Origin: Desulfovibrio sp.
Lineage (GTDB): Bacteria > Desulfobacterota > Desulfovibrionia > Desulfovibrionales > Desulfovibrionaceae
Assembly (NCBI GenBank): GCA_003512875.1
Contig: DONZ01000199.1
Location: 1 to 14,640, forward strand
Direction of reading: 5' to 3'
Length of the DNA stretch: 14,640 nt
In this document: positions 1 to 6,476 of the stretch, in pieces
How positions within the stretch are numbered: position 1 is the first letter of the stretch
Layout: every line of letters starts with the position of its first letter
Notes under the pieces: generated by a model
The model's input: the letters and a program-made list of their open reading frames with translations, nothing else
What the model was told of the DNA's origin: nothing
Database searches by the model: none
Position numbers and translations under genes: made by a program

Positions 1-585
1 GCAGTTTTCCTTTGCGTTATCCACAGCCAAAGACTCAATATCCAGTCCGCAGCCCGTCAGCCCGTAATGCGTGCACGCAATGCCCAAAATGCCCGTGCCT
101 GTTCCCAAATCCAAAAAACGCTGACCTGCACGGATTTTGCCCTCATGATACAAAGCGGTTATGGCTTTCAAACACAAAACGGTGCTGGCATGATGTCCTG
201 TTCCGAAGGCTGATTTCGGCTCGATGATGATAGGATAAAGCTTTTTGGGATTTTCATAGCTTTTTGCAAGCCAAGGGGGCAAAATGACAAAATCTCCCGC
301 TTCAATGGGCGTAAAATATTCCTTCCATGCATTGGTCCAGTCAGCCTGCACGATTTTTGAACGCAAACACTGCGCTTCCGGCAAGAAATTTCGTATCTGA
401 GCCACAAGGGCATTTAAAAGCTCCCCGTCCTCGCAATGCAGCGTCAATTTTATCTGCCCCGTGGCGAGGCTTTCCTCTTCCCAGCCGTAACCGAGGGCTT
501 GACCGACAAGTGCTTCCGCAAGAGCGAAATCTTCCTCTTCAACAAGAATTTCCAAGCGTTCAAGATATTTTTCTTCTGTATCCAT
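1..585 (-). CDS. prmA: Ribosomal protein L11 methyltransferase (partial, C-terminus cut off by window edge)
   Basis: This would be the SAM-dependent methyltransferase that methylates ribosomal protein L11 in the cytoplasm. The frame is open from an ATG at 585 to base 1 (195 codons) and continues outside the window; full PrmA proteins are usually near 290 residues. The N-terminal substrate-recognition part is followed by AFGTGHHAST at residues 126-135, matching the family's AFGTG(T/H)H signature, and DLGTGTGILGIA at 159-170, the SAM-binding glycine-rich loop, then GLDIESLAVDNA. The ATG follows an AAGGA ribosome site and lies 11 bases after the pyrR stop, so the two genes are probably co-transcribed. 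Family assignment is firm. The substrate is inferred from the family. Confidence 0.9.
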   Translation of the reverse strand, partial: MDTEEKYLERLEILVEEEDFALAEALVGQALGYGWEEESLATGQIKLTLHCEDGELLNALVAQIRNFLPEAQCLRSKIVQADWTNAWKEYFTPIEAGDFVILPPWLAKSYENPKKLYPIIIEPKSAFGTGHHASTVLCLKAITALYHEGKIRAGQRFLDLGTGTGILGIACTHYGLTGCGLDIESLAVDNAKENC

Positions 586-596
586 ACTGTTTTTCC

Positions 597-1124
597 TTAT
601 TGAGGAAGAAGCCTTACTTCGTCGATTCCGTCCAACTCTTCCAAAAGCACGTCGATCTGTTCACTTTTTGCCGTATTCACCTGCTTTCCGACATACGCGG
701 CATAAATAGGCAGTTCCCTATGCCCCCTGTCCACAAGCACGAGCAAATCAATGGAACCAGAACGCCCGTAATCCTGCAAAGCCTCAAGCGCCGCCCTTAC
801 GGTTCTGCCTGAATATAAGACATCATCAATCAAAATCACCCGTTTTCCCTCAATGGAAACCGGAATATCCGAAGCCGTCAGTTCGGGAATTGCGGCAAGC
901 GAAGTCCAGTCATCCCGGTACAAACTGATGTCAAGCGTTCCCTGAATGACTTTCCTGCCTGTTTTTTCAAACAAGATATCCGCCACTCTGTTGGATAAGT
1001 ACACACCTCTGCGGACTATCCCGACTAAAACAACATCGTCCAAATTTTCGTATTTTTCCAATATCTGATACGCCAAACGCTCTAAAGTACGCGCCATTTC
1101 GTTTTTATTCATAAGAACTTTCAT
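597..1124 (-). CDS. pyrR: PyrR-type bifunctional pyrimidine regulator / uracil phosphoribosyltransferase
   Basis: PyrR proteins convert uracil and PRPP to UMP, and in many bacteria bind pyr mRNA leaders to attenuate transcription. The 175-residue product has the PRPP-binding loop VILIDDVLYSGRT at residues 96-108, the RDD segment at 70-72 and DRGHRELPI at 132-140, all in family order; Bacillus PyrR is about 180 residues. An in-frame start 11 codons upstream exists (1157), but the ATG at 1124 is preceded by AGGAG at good spacing, so I chose it. It is the first gene of a pyrR-prmA pair. The leader from the proposed promoter is only about 30 bases and shows no antiterminator/terminator pair, so autoregulation by classical attenuation is unlikely here. 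Whether it regulates pyr genes elsewhere cannot be seen. Confidence 0.92.
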   Translation of the reverse strand: MKVLMNKNEMARTLERLAYQILEKYENLDDVVLVGIVRRGVYLSNRVADILFEKTGRKVIQGTLDISLYRDDWTSLAAIPELTASDIPVSIEGKRVILIDDVLYSGRTVRAALEALQDYGRSGSIDLLVLVDRGHRELPIYAAYVGKQVNTAKSEQIDVLLEELDGIDEVRLLPQ

Positions 1125-1162
1125 AACAACTCCTGTACGATGCAAGGCAAGCACCATAATTA

Positions 1163-1190
1163 ATTGTACCCGAACACAAAATTATTGCAA
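1163..1190 (-). promoter_or_regulatory. Candidate sigma-70 promoter for pyrR-prmA
   Basis: On the minus strand TTGCAA (1185-1190) and TACAAT (1163-1168) are separated by 16 bases, which predicts a start near 1156 and a leader of about 30 bases. The -35 box sits at the centre of the palindrome ATTGCAAT (1184-1191), which could also be a regulator site. This rests on pattern matching only. Confidence 0.45.
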
Positions 1191-1294
1191 TGAAATTTTA
1201 ACAAGAATTTTATCAGAAAAAAATAACATGGTTAAAACCATGCTTAATTATTGGAAAATTAAATTCCATATCCGGAATAATCAAAATTCCGACA

Positions 1295-1323
1295 TTGACA
1301 AATCCGTATTTGCAACCTATTTT
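1295..1323 (+). promoter_or_regulatory. Candidate sigma-70 promoter for the selenoprotein operon
   Basis: A perfect TTGACA (1295-1300) is followed after 17 bases by TATTTT (1318-1323), 43 bases before the start codon of the IscA/HesB-like selenoprotein gene. It is divergent from the pyrR promoter. The 1200-1290 stretch upstream also holds a small CATGGTT/AACCATG inverted repeat (about 1228-1243) of unknown meaning. Confidence 0.55.
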
Positions 1324-1366
1324 AATAATACAAACATACACGCATAGTGCGTTAGAGGAAAAAAGA

Positions 1367-1693
1367 ATGATTAAATTATCAGAAAATGCCAAAAAAGAAC
1401 TTGATGCTTTTTTCGCAACAAAAGAAAAAAGCACCATTCGTGTTTTTTTAGCTCCCGGCGGCTGACGCGGTCCTAAATTATCTTTGGCTCTGGATGAGTC
1501 CAAATCAGATGATACAACAGTGGAAGCAGAAGGATATACATTCTGCATTGAAACAAGCTTACTTTCACAAATTGGTGGTGCGACCATCGACATTACCTAT
1601 TTAGGTTTTACTGTCGAACCTGAAATTCCGCTCAACGCGTCCGGTTCTTCCGGCTGCTCCAGCTGCAGCAGCGGCGGTTCCTGCTCCATCTAA
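1367..1693 (+). CDS. IscA/HesB-like selenoprotein (in-frame TGA = Sec33)
   Basis: This 108-residue protein is read through an in-frame TGA at 1463-1465 as selenocysteine. Before the TGA the frame gives LAPGG, after it RGPKLSLALDE, together the IscA-fold region where E. coli IscA has its first conserved Cys (SGCSG). Sec33 therefore takes the place of a metal or Fe-S ligand. The usual C-terminal CGCG pair is replaced by a Ser/Gly-rich tail with three Cys (97, 100, 106). The known family 'HesB-like selenoprotein' (TIGR01911) has this arrangement. The start follows GAGG, with a TTGACA promoter upstream. TGA is followed by C, and a SECIS-like hairpin lies 25 bases on. The codons on both sides keep one homologous frame, which argues against a nonsense mutation. 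A gene caller without Sec support would call only 1484-1693 or drop the gene. Its role in Fe-S or selenium chemistry is inferred; the substrate is unknown. Confidence 0.9.
1483..1504 (+). promoter_or_regulatory. Candidate bacterial SECIS element inside the selenoprotein gene
   Basis: TTTGG (1483-1487) plus CTC (1488-1490) pair with GAG (1496-1498) plus CCAAA (1500-1504), leaving a single bulged U at 1499 and a five-base loop UGGAU (1491-1495). The loop begins 25 bases after the TGA and carries G at its second position, within the known spacing and loop pattern of bacterial SECIS hairpins bound by SelB. An extra ATC/GAT pairing (1480-1482 with 1508-1510) could extend the stem. The structure was read by eye and not energy-folded. 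Confidence 0.7.
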
Positions 1694-1705
1694 ATTATTT
1701 CAATG

Positions 1706-1731
1706 TATTCCCACAGCTTTTTGTGGGAATA
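1706..1731 (+). repeat. Perfect 10-bp inverted repeat between the two HesB-like genes
   Basis: TATTCCCACA (1706-1715) and TGTGGGAATA (1722-1731) are exact inverted repeats around a six-base loop GCTTTT. The hairpin begins 12 bases after the selenoprotein stop and ends 13 bases before the next start codon. No T-run follows, so it is not a standard terminator. It may stabilise the upstream mRNA, set the ratio of the two proteins, or be an operator. It also leaves little room for a ribosome site for the second gene. Confidence 0.7.
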
Positions 1732-1744
1732 CCTTTATGACACT

Positions 1745-2071
1745 ATGATTGAAATCAGTTTAAACGCCCGAAAAGAACTGGAAACTTTCTTTTTATCCCA
1801 AGAAAAACAACCTATCCGTCTTTATTTAGCCCCGGGAGAGCAAAGCTCCAGACTGGAATTTATTTTGGATTCTCCGACGGAAGGAGACGAAGTTATCGCC
1901 GTGCAGGATTTTGTTTTCTGCATTAATGCTGAATTGTTGAAAAAATGCGGCGGTATTCATATTGATGTCACTGATGATACTTTTATCGCAGCCCCCCGCA
2001 TTCCTTTTCCGAAACGAAGCGCCTGTTCCGGAACAAGCTGCGGTACGTGCGGTTTTTCCTGCAAAAAATAG
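1745..2071 (+). CDS. IscA/HesB-like paralogue with Gln at the selenocysteine position
   Basis: This protein has 108 residues, the same length as its upstream neighbour, and aligns with it without gaps through the first 36 residues: ISLNARKELETFF against LSENAKKELDAFF, and IRLYLAPG against IRVFLAPG. At the Sec33 position it has Gln (LAPGEQSS), so the first chalcogen ligand is lost. It gains Cys at 68 and keeps Cys at 59 and a Cys-rich tail (94, 99, 102, 106, as CSGTSCGTC). I chose the ATG at 1745 because homology starts there; an upstream in-frame ATG at 1703 would encode the hairpin. No strong ribosome site is visible, so translation may be coupled to the upstream gene. It is probably a diverged tandem duplicate whose function is unknown. 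A partner or scaffold role for the selenoprotein is conjecture. Confidence 0.82.
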   Translation: MIEISLNARKELETFFLSQEKQPIRLYLAPGEQSSRLEFILDSPTEGDEVIAVQDFVFCINAELLKKCGGIHIDVTDDTFIAAPRIPFPKRSACSGTSCGTCGFSCKK

Positions 2072-2090
2072 AGATAAAAAGGTTTGAAAA

Positions 2091-2555
2091 ATGAAATGCC
2101 CTTTTTGTAATTCAATTCTTGAAAACGGATACTGCAAATCCTGCGAACGACAAATCCATGAACTTTATCGTCATCCCAAAAAAGCGGAACACGAAGAAAA
2201 ACCTGAAAATGAAGAAGTGATTGAACCTGAAATCGTTGACGAGGAAGAGATCAATTCCCAGCGCGCTTATCGTAATTTCCGGCAATCTCCTCTTTTTACC
2301 CAATATGCATTCACAAATGTCAATATGCACGATTCCTGCCTTACCGGCATTATCAGCTTCGGACTTATTTTTTTCGTTTTTCTGCAAATGGGTTTTTTAG
2401 CCGCCTTAGGCTTCGCATTTTTCACGTTTATCGGAAAAATCATTTCCTTGGTCATTTCCGTAAAAAGCCTTTTAAAAGGCAAAATCATATCCCCTATCAT
2501 GCTCGATGTCGCCATTTGGATTATTTCCTATTGCCTTGTGACATGGCTTGCATGA
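2091..2555 (+). CDS. Zinc-ribbon membrane protein, function unknown
   Basis: I do not recognise this 154-residue protein. It opens with two CxxC pairs (Cys3/6 and Cys15/18; CPFC and CKSC), a likely zinc ribbon. A highly acidic, Glu-rich linker covers about residues 33-54. The C-terminal half is hydrophobic, with one or two membrane segments at about 84-124 and another at 132-153. The start codon follows AAGG and lies 19 bases after the HesB-like paralogue stop, and a terminator follows at 2611-2641, so it is the last gene of the same unit. A cytosolic metal-binding head on a membrane anchor next to two Cys/Sec-rich proteins suggests a related metal or redox role, but that is inference from position only. 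Confidence 0.75.
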   Translation: MKCPFCNSILENGYCKSCERQIHELYRHPKKAEHEEKPENEEVIEPEIVDEEEINSQRAYRNFRQSPLFTQYAFTNVNMHDSCLTGIISFGLIFFVFLQMGFLAALGFAFFTFIGKIISLVISVKSLLKGKIISPIMLDVAIWIISYCLVTWLA

Positions 2556-2610
2556 GTTAAACATAATCAAAACTTACAGCTAATATCATAATTATATTGC
2601 CATATAAACA

Positions 2611-2641
2611 TAAAACAGCCCGGTCCATTCGGGCTGTTTTA
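2611..2641 (+). terminator. Rho-independent terminator after the selenoprotein operon
   Basis: A perfect 12-bp stem, TAAAACAGCCCG with CGGGCTGTTTTA, encloses a seven-base loop and ends in a T-rich tract (TTTTATTAATTTTA). It lies 56 bases after the zinc-ribbon gene and separates this unit from the M48 protease gene. Confidence 0.85.
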
Positions 2642-2732
2642 TTAATTTTAATTGCACTCGCCCTTTTTTTCCCTATTTTCAATCCGTTTCCTGTCCGGCA
2701 GTACCCTTTTATGCATACTTGCAGATTAAATC

Positions 2733-2763
2733 TTGACTAATTCAAATAATCTGCCAATATTAC
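2733..2763 (+). promoter_or_regulatory. Candidate promoter for the M48 protease gene
   Basis: TTGACT (2733-2738) is followed by AATATT (2756-2761, 17-base spacer) or TATTAC (2758-2763, 19-base spacer), giving a leader of roughly 45-50 bases. The -10 choice is uncertain. Confidence 0.4.
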
Positions 2764-2815
2764 ATACATTGCATCAAAAAATTCAAAACATTTTATTTTT
2801 TAGGAGAGGAAAAAC

Positions 2816-3628
2816 ATGAAAATTAAAAAAATATTGTTTCAGGCAGCCCTTATTCTGTTATGTTTGGCAGGAACAACTCCCGCCATGGCGTTTGATTTGA
2901 ACAAAGCGATAAGCGGAGCGACAAAAGCCGTGAAAGCCGTCACCCTGACCGACGAACAAATGGCGGAATATGTAAAGGAATACGTTGACTGGATGGACAA
3001 GAACAACAAAGTTTGCGCAGCCAACGATCCATACACCGTCCGTTTGAAAAAATTGACCAAAGGCTTGGGCGATGCAGACGGTATCCCCTTGAACTTCAAA
3101 GTGTACCATGTGAAAGATGTGAACGCTTTCGCCTGTGCCGACGGCAGTGTGCGCGTATTTTCCTCATTGATGGACATCATGACCGACGAGGAATTGCTGG
3201 GCGTGATAGGCCATGAAGTGGGACACGTGGCGCACAGGGATTCAAAAGAAGGCTTCCGTACGGCATTGCTGACATCAGCATTGAAGGACGGCATTTCATC
3301 CAAAGGGGGAAAAACGGCTGTTCTGACAGATTCACAGCTGGGTGATTTGGGGGAAGCATTGGTCAACGCTTCCTACTCGCAAAAACAAGAATGCGCGGCT
3401 GATGATTACGGTTACGAATTTCTGAAAAAAGCGGGCAAAAATCCATGGGCTATGGCATTGTCTTTCCAAAAGCTGAAAAAAATGCAGGAAGGAGCAGGGG
3501 GTGCCAAGAAAAGCAGTGCGTTGAACCAGTTGTTTTCAACCCACCCGGACCTTGACAAGCGTATCGAACGCATGGAAAAGCGCGCCACAAAAGAAGGCAT
3601 AAAGAAACCTGCAAACACAAAAAAATAA
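2816..3628 (+). CDS. M48-family periplasmic metalloprotease, LoiP/YggG-like
   Basis: This is a zinc endopeptidase acting in the envelope. The 270-residue product has a signal peptide (Lys-rich start, hydrophobic 7-19, likely signal peptidase I cut after AMA at 23-25). Zinc and catalytic residues are visible: HEVGH at 133-137 and the third ligand Glu192 in ECAAD. The text LNFKVYHVKDVNAFA, the LMDIMTDEE segment, the SQLGDLGEALVN segment and a late HPDLDKRIERM resemble E. coli LoiP (YggG), which takes part in outer-membrane protein quality control. Unlike LoiP there is no convincing lipobox (Cys16 sits in LLC-L), so the protein is probably soluble. AGGAGAGG precedes the ATG. It stands alone between two terminators. 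The family is firm; the physiological substrate is not known. Confidence 0.9.
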   Translation: MKIKKILFQAALILLCLAGTTPAMAFDLNKAISGATKAVKAVTLTDEQMAEYVKEYVDWMDKNNKVCAANDPYTVRLKKLTKGLGDADGIPLNFKVYHVKDVNAFACADGSVRVFSSLMDIMTDEELLGVIGHEVGHVAHRDSKEGFRTALLTSALKDGISSKGGKTAVLTDSQLGDLGEALVNASYSQKQECAADDYGYEFLKKAGKNPWAMALSFQKLKKMQEGAGGAKKSSALNQLFSTHPDLDKRIERMEKRATKEGIKKPANTKK

Positions 3629-3662
3629 CTCAAAGACACAAATTTTCCGAAATTGCGGAGAT

Positions 3663-3693
3663 AAAAAATCCTGCATGCGTTGCAGGATTTTTT
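3663..3693 (+). terminator. Rho-independent terminator after the M48 protease gene
   Basis: AAAAAATCCTGCA (3663-3675) pairs perfectly with TGCAGGATTTTTT (3681-3693) around a five-base loop. The 13-bp stem ends in a T-run on the plus strand, 34 bases after the protease stop codon. Confidence 0.88.
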
Positions 3694-3711
3694 GTTCGCC
3701 GCTTCAGTGCG

Positions 3712-3737
3712 AAAAGAGCGGCAAAAGCCGCTCTTTT
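3712..3737 (-). terminator. Rho-independent terminator of the feo operon
   Basis: AAAAGAGCGGC (3712-3722) and GCCGCTCTTTT (3727-3737) form an 11-bp stem with a four-base loop. On the minus strand it lies 20 bases after the stop of the small Cys-rich gene and ends in CTCTTTT. It can also act on plus-strand transcripts that pass the preceding terminator. Confidence 0.8.
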
Positions 3738-3757
3738 ATTCGTCATTCACAAAACGC

Positions 3758-3883
3758 TCATTTTTTGCAGTTTGAGTTTTTAGAACATTTATCGCAATAC
3801 GAACATGTGTTTTTGGTCCGTATTTGTTTAATCGCATAAATCACAGCCACGGCAATTAAAGCTATTACAATGATGTCACTCAT
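3758..3883 (-). CDS. FeoB-associated Cys-rich small membrane protein
   Basis: A 41-residue protein easily missed because of its size. Residues 3-18 form one membrane helix (SDIIVIALIAVAV), followed by a basic stretch and a Cys cluster (Cys27, 30, 33 and 39; CSYCDKC). This layout matches the family of FeoB-associated Cys-rich membrane proteins (Pfam FeoB_associated), usually encoded directly after feoB. The ATG lies nine bases after the feoB stop, and its AGGAA ribosome site overlaps that stop. It is likely a small accessory subunit or metal-binding partner of the FeoB channel; the mechanism is not established. Confidence 0.85.
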   Translation of the reverse strand: MSDIIVIALIAVAVIYAIKQIRTKNTCSYCDKCSKNSNCKK

Positions 3884-3892
3884 GATTTTTTC

Positions 3893-6019
3893 CTAATACT
3901 TGTTATAAGGGTTTCTGCGTATCAACATATAGACAATAAAAACAACCGCACCAAAGCCTGCAAATGTTCCAAACGTAAACACGCCGGTCGTCATGAATGT
4001 TCCCAACTGGTAAATGATGAGAGAAACAACATAGGCGAGCGCGCATTGGAACGTAATGGCAAACCATGTCCATGCGGGATTATTCATCTCCCGCTTGATC
4101 GCCCCGATAGCCGCAAAACACGGGGCGCAAAGCAAGTTAAAGACAAGGAACGCATAGGCCGAAACTTTGGTAAAATCATTGGCGAACAAAGTCCAAAATT
4201 CTTCACCGCTTTCAGCAACCTCCGCAAAACCGTAAAGCACCCCGAGCGTGCTGACAACGTTTTCTTTCGCAATAAGCCCGGTCACCGTTCCGACGGTCGC
4301 CTGCCATGTTCCGAAGCCCACCGGAGCAAATAACGGAGCAATGATATTGCCAAGAACGGCAAGCAAGCTTTCATCGCTATTTTCCACAGCGGCAAAACTG
4401 CCGTTTTCAAATCCATACCCCTGCAGAAACCACAGCACAATGGAAGAAAGCAGGATAACGGTTGTCGCCTTTTTGAAAAATGAAACACCCCGTTCCAAAG
4501 TCACGCGCAAAATATTTCCAAGCACAGGCAAATGATAGGGAGGCAGCTCCATAACAAAAGGACTTGGAGTTGACGCGAAAAGCTTTGTTTTTTTCAGCAT
4601 GATGCCGGAAATGACAATAGCGAAAATGCCCATAAAATACGCTGACGGAGCAACCCACCATTCACCGCCGAACAATGCCCCGGCAATAAGGGCGATAATA
4701 GGAAGCTTAGCGCTGCATGGAATAAAGGTCGTCGTTAAAATCGTCATCCTTCTGTCACTTTCCGTTTCGACAGTACGGGAAGCCATAACTCCGGGAATAC
4801 CGCAGCCGCTGCCGATGAGCATAGGAATAAAAGACTTGCCGGACAAACCGAATTTACGGAAAATTTTATCCATGATAAAGGCAATGCGCGCCATATAACC
4901 GATATCTTCCAATATGGCGAGAAGAAAAGAAACCAATAAAATTTGCGGAATAAAACCGAGCACCGCCCCGACACCGCCGACAATGCCGTCAACGACAAGA
5001 CCCGCAAGCCACCCGCTTGTTCCGGAACGTTCCAACCATTCATTTAAATTACCCTGCACAAATTCCCCGATAATGATATCGTTGGTATAATCCGTGGCAA
5101 GAGTTCCCAGCGTCGTCACAGAAATATAATAAACAAGGAAAATGACAGCCGCGAAAATCGGAATGGCGTAAAAACGGTTTGTCACGATACTGTCAATTTT
5201 TTCAGAAAGCGTTACTTCCCCTATGTTCTTTTTTATGACCAAGCGTTCAATTTGCTTGGTGATAAACAAATAACGCTGATTGATAATGATACTTTCGGAA
5301 TCATCATCAAGATCTTTTTCACAGTTTGCAATATGTTCCTCAATATGGGCGAGCTGTTCTGCATCGAGCTTCAGTTTTTCCTGAATATCGGCGTCACGTT
5401 CAAAGAGTTTGATAGCGTACCAGCGGACTTTATCGGCAGGAACCAGTTTTTCAATGATTTCTTCAATATGGGCGATGGAATGTTCAACTGTCCCTTCAAA
5501 AATCGAAGGCAAATGCTTTTGCTCTTTCTGCATTTTCGCAAGCTCGACAGCTTTTGCGACAGCCTCTCTTGAGCCTTCTTTCAAAAGGGCGGACGTTTCA
5601 AACACGGGACAGCCGAAAACCCTTTCCAATTCCTGAATATTGATGGTGTCGCCCCGTTTGCGGATGACATCAATCATATTGAGAGCAATGACAACAGGAA
5701 TGCCAAGTTCCAGAAGCTGCGTCGTCAGATACAGATTGCGTTCTATATTGCTGGCGTCCACTATATTTAAAATAACGTCGGGACATTCATCCAATAAAAA
5801 ATTCCGGGAAACAACTTCTTCCGAAGTATAGGGGGACAAAGAATAAATTCCGGGCAAATCCTGAATTTGAATTTCCTTTTCATCTTTAAAATAGCCCATT
5901 TTCTTTTCAACGGTAACTCCGGGCCAGTTCCCGACATACTGATTGCTGCCTGTCAAGTCGTTGAACATGGTAGTTTTGCCGCTATTGGGATTGCCTGTCA
6001 ATGCAATAGTGATACTCAT
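3893..6019 (-). CDS. feoB: Ferrous iron transport protein B (GTPase-coupled Fe(II) permease)
   Basis: FeoB imports Fe(II) across the inner membrane. The 708-residue product starts with a G domain: G1 GNPNSGKT at 9-16, G2 with Thr36 in WPGVTVEK, G3 DLPG at 54-57, G4 NMID at 114-117. A helical guanine-dissociation-inhibitor-like region follows to about 270. The membrane part has the two Gate regions with conserved Cys: FIPCSAKLP with Cys435, and LLCAPCFAAIG with Cys631 and Cys634. The length is typical (E. coli has 773). The ATG is preceded by GGAGGGG lying inside the end of feoA, three bases after its stop, so the genes are translationally close. It is part of feoA-feoA-feoB-small Cys-rich gene, probably Fur-controlled. 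Confidence 0.97.
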   Translation of the reverse strand: MSITIALTGNPNSGKTTMFNDLTGSNQYVGNWPGVTVEKKMGYFKDEKEIQIQDLPGIYSLSPYTSEEVVSRNFLLDECPDVILNIVDASNIERNLYLTTQLLELGIPVVIALNMIDVIRKRGDTINIQELERVFGCPVFETSALLKEGSREAVAKAVELAKMQKEQKHLPSIFEGTVEHSIAHIEEIIEKLVPADKVRWYAIKLFERDADIQEKLKLDAEQLAHIEEHIANCEKDLDDDSESIIINQRYLFITKQIERLVIKKNIGEVTLSEKIDSIVTNRFYAIPIFAAVIFLVYYISVTTLGTLATDYTNDIIIGEFVQGNLNEWLERSGTSGWLAGLVVDGIVGGVGAVLGFIPQILLVSFLLAILEDIGYMARIAFIMDKIFRKFGLSGKSFIPMLIGSGCGIPGVMASRTVETESDRRMTILTTTFIPCSAKLPIIALIAGALFGGEWWVAPSAYFMGIFAIVISGIMLKKTKLFASTPSPFVMELPPYHLPVLGNILRVTLERGVSFFKKATTVILLSSIVLWFLQGYGFENGSFAAVENSDESLLAVLGNIIAPLFAPVGFGTWQATVGTVTGLIAKENVVSTLGVLYGFAEVAESGEEFWTLFANDFTKVSAYAFLVFNLLCAPCFAAIGAIKREMNNPAWTWFAITFQCALAYVVSLIIYQLGTFMTTGVFTFGTFAGFGAVVFIVYMLIRRNPYNKY

Positions 6020-6022
6020 CGT

Positions 6023-6253
6023 TTACCCCTCCGCCTCAACTTCGATCATTCCGGCATCTTCCTTACGCAAAGAAAGCATATATCCTCTTAATGTCACCTC
6101 GACAGGATCACCAAGAGGAGCGGTCCGCACCAATTTGATTTTACAGTCTTTAGTAATTCCCATATCCATAATCCGCCGTCTGACCGGTCCCTCTCCGTGA
6201 ACCTTAAGAACCTTTACGGAACCGCCGATAGGCACGTCTTTTAAAGTATACAT
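6023..6253 (-). CDS. feoA: Ferrous iron transport protein A (FeoA, second copy in the operon)
   Basis: A 76-residue cytosolic SH3-like protein thought to act with FeoB. RRRIMDMGI around residue 30 and PLGDPVEV followed by LRGYMLSLRKEDA are the conserved FeoA pattern. An AGGA site precedes the ATG. It lies seven bases after the upstream FeoA-like gene and three bases before feoB. Of the two FeoA proteins here this one is closer to the standard form. Confidence 0.93.
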   Translation of the reverse strand: MYTLKDVPIGGSVKVLKVHGEGPVRRRIMDMGITKDCKIKLVRTAPLGDPVEVTLRGYMLSLRKEDAGMIEVEAEG

Positions 6254-6260
6254 AATTTTC

Positions 6261-6476
6261 CTAACTCACATAAACGTTTTGAGCAAAATCCTTATCGATA
6301 GCATAAGAGCTGTCTTTTGTCCTGACAATCAAATTTCCGCGTTCCGCCAAAGCAATTGTTATTTGCGCACCTTCGCAAAAACCCAATTCCTTAAAACGGG
6401 TTTTGATTTCATGTCCGGCTTTGATTTTGCGGATAATCAGTTTTTCACCTTTACGGGCTAAAGCTAACGGAAACAT
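6261..6476 (-). CDS. FeoA-domain protein (first copy in the operon)
   Basis: A 71-residue FeoA-family protein: MFPLALARKGEKLIIRKI, then KTRFKELGFCEGAQI and GNLIVRTKDSSYAID, the same SH3-like plan as the neighbour but clearly diverged. I chose the ATG at 6476 because GAGGA lies eight bases upstream and FeoA proteins commonly begin this way. A TTG at 6512 would add 12 residues and place the start nearly on top of the Fur-box-like site. It is the first gene of the feo operon. Tandem FeoA proteins are common in anaerobes; whether both bind FeoB is unknown. Confidence 0.88.
   Translation of the reverse strand: MFPLALARKGEKLIIRKIKAGHEIKTRFKELGFCEGAQITIALAERGNLIVRTKDSSYAIDKDFAQNVYVS

Noticed and set aside
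1125..1170. PyrR-binding attenuator in the pyrR leader
   Set aside because: The leader from the best promoter is only about 30 bases, with no terminator/antiterminator hairpins.
1228..1243. CATGGTT-AA-AACCATG inverted repeat as a terminator or operator
   Set aside because: It has only a two-base spacer and no T-run in the right position, and no gene ends nearby; too short to claim a function.
1213..1593. Minus-strand open frame of 126 codons across the promoter and selenoprotein gene
   Set aside because: It is antisense to a better supported gene, shows no recognisable family pattern and covers the AT-rich intergenic region.
1484..1693. Separate short gene starting at an ATG-like or alternative start after the TGA
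   Set aside because: It is the C-terminal part of the selenoprotein frame. The first 32 codons upstream of the TGA are in the same frame and carry the IscA-like start with its own ribosome site.
1367..1693. Pseudogene caused by a nonsense mutation at 1463
   Set aside because: The TGA sits exactly at the conserved Cys/Sec column, is followed by C and a SECIS-like hairpin, and the rest of the frame is intact. Selenoproteins of this type are known.
2839..3366. Minus-strand open frame of 175 codons opposite the M48 protease gene
   Set aside because: It is a shadow of the protease reading frame; the plus-strand gene has a signal peptide, zinc motif and ribosome site.
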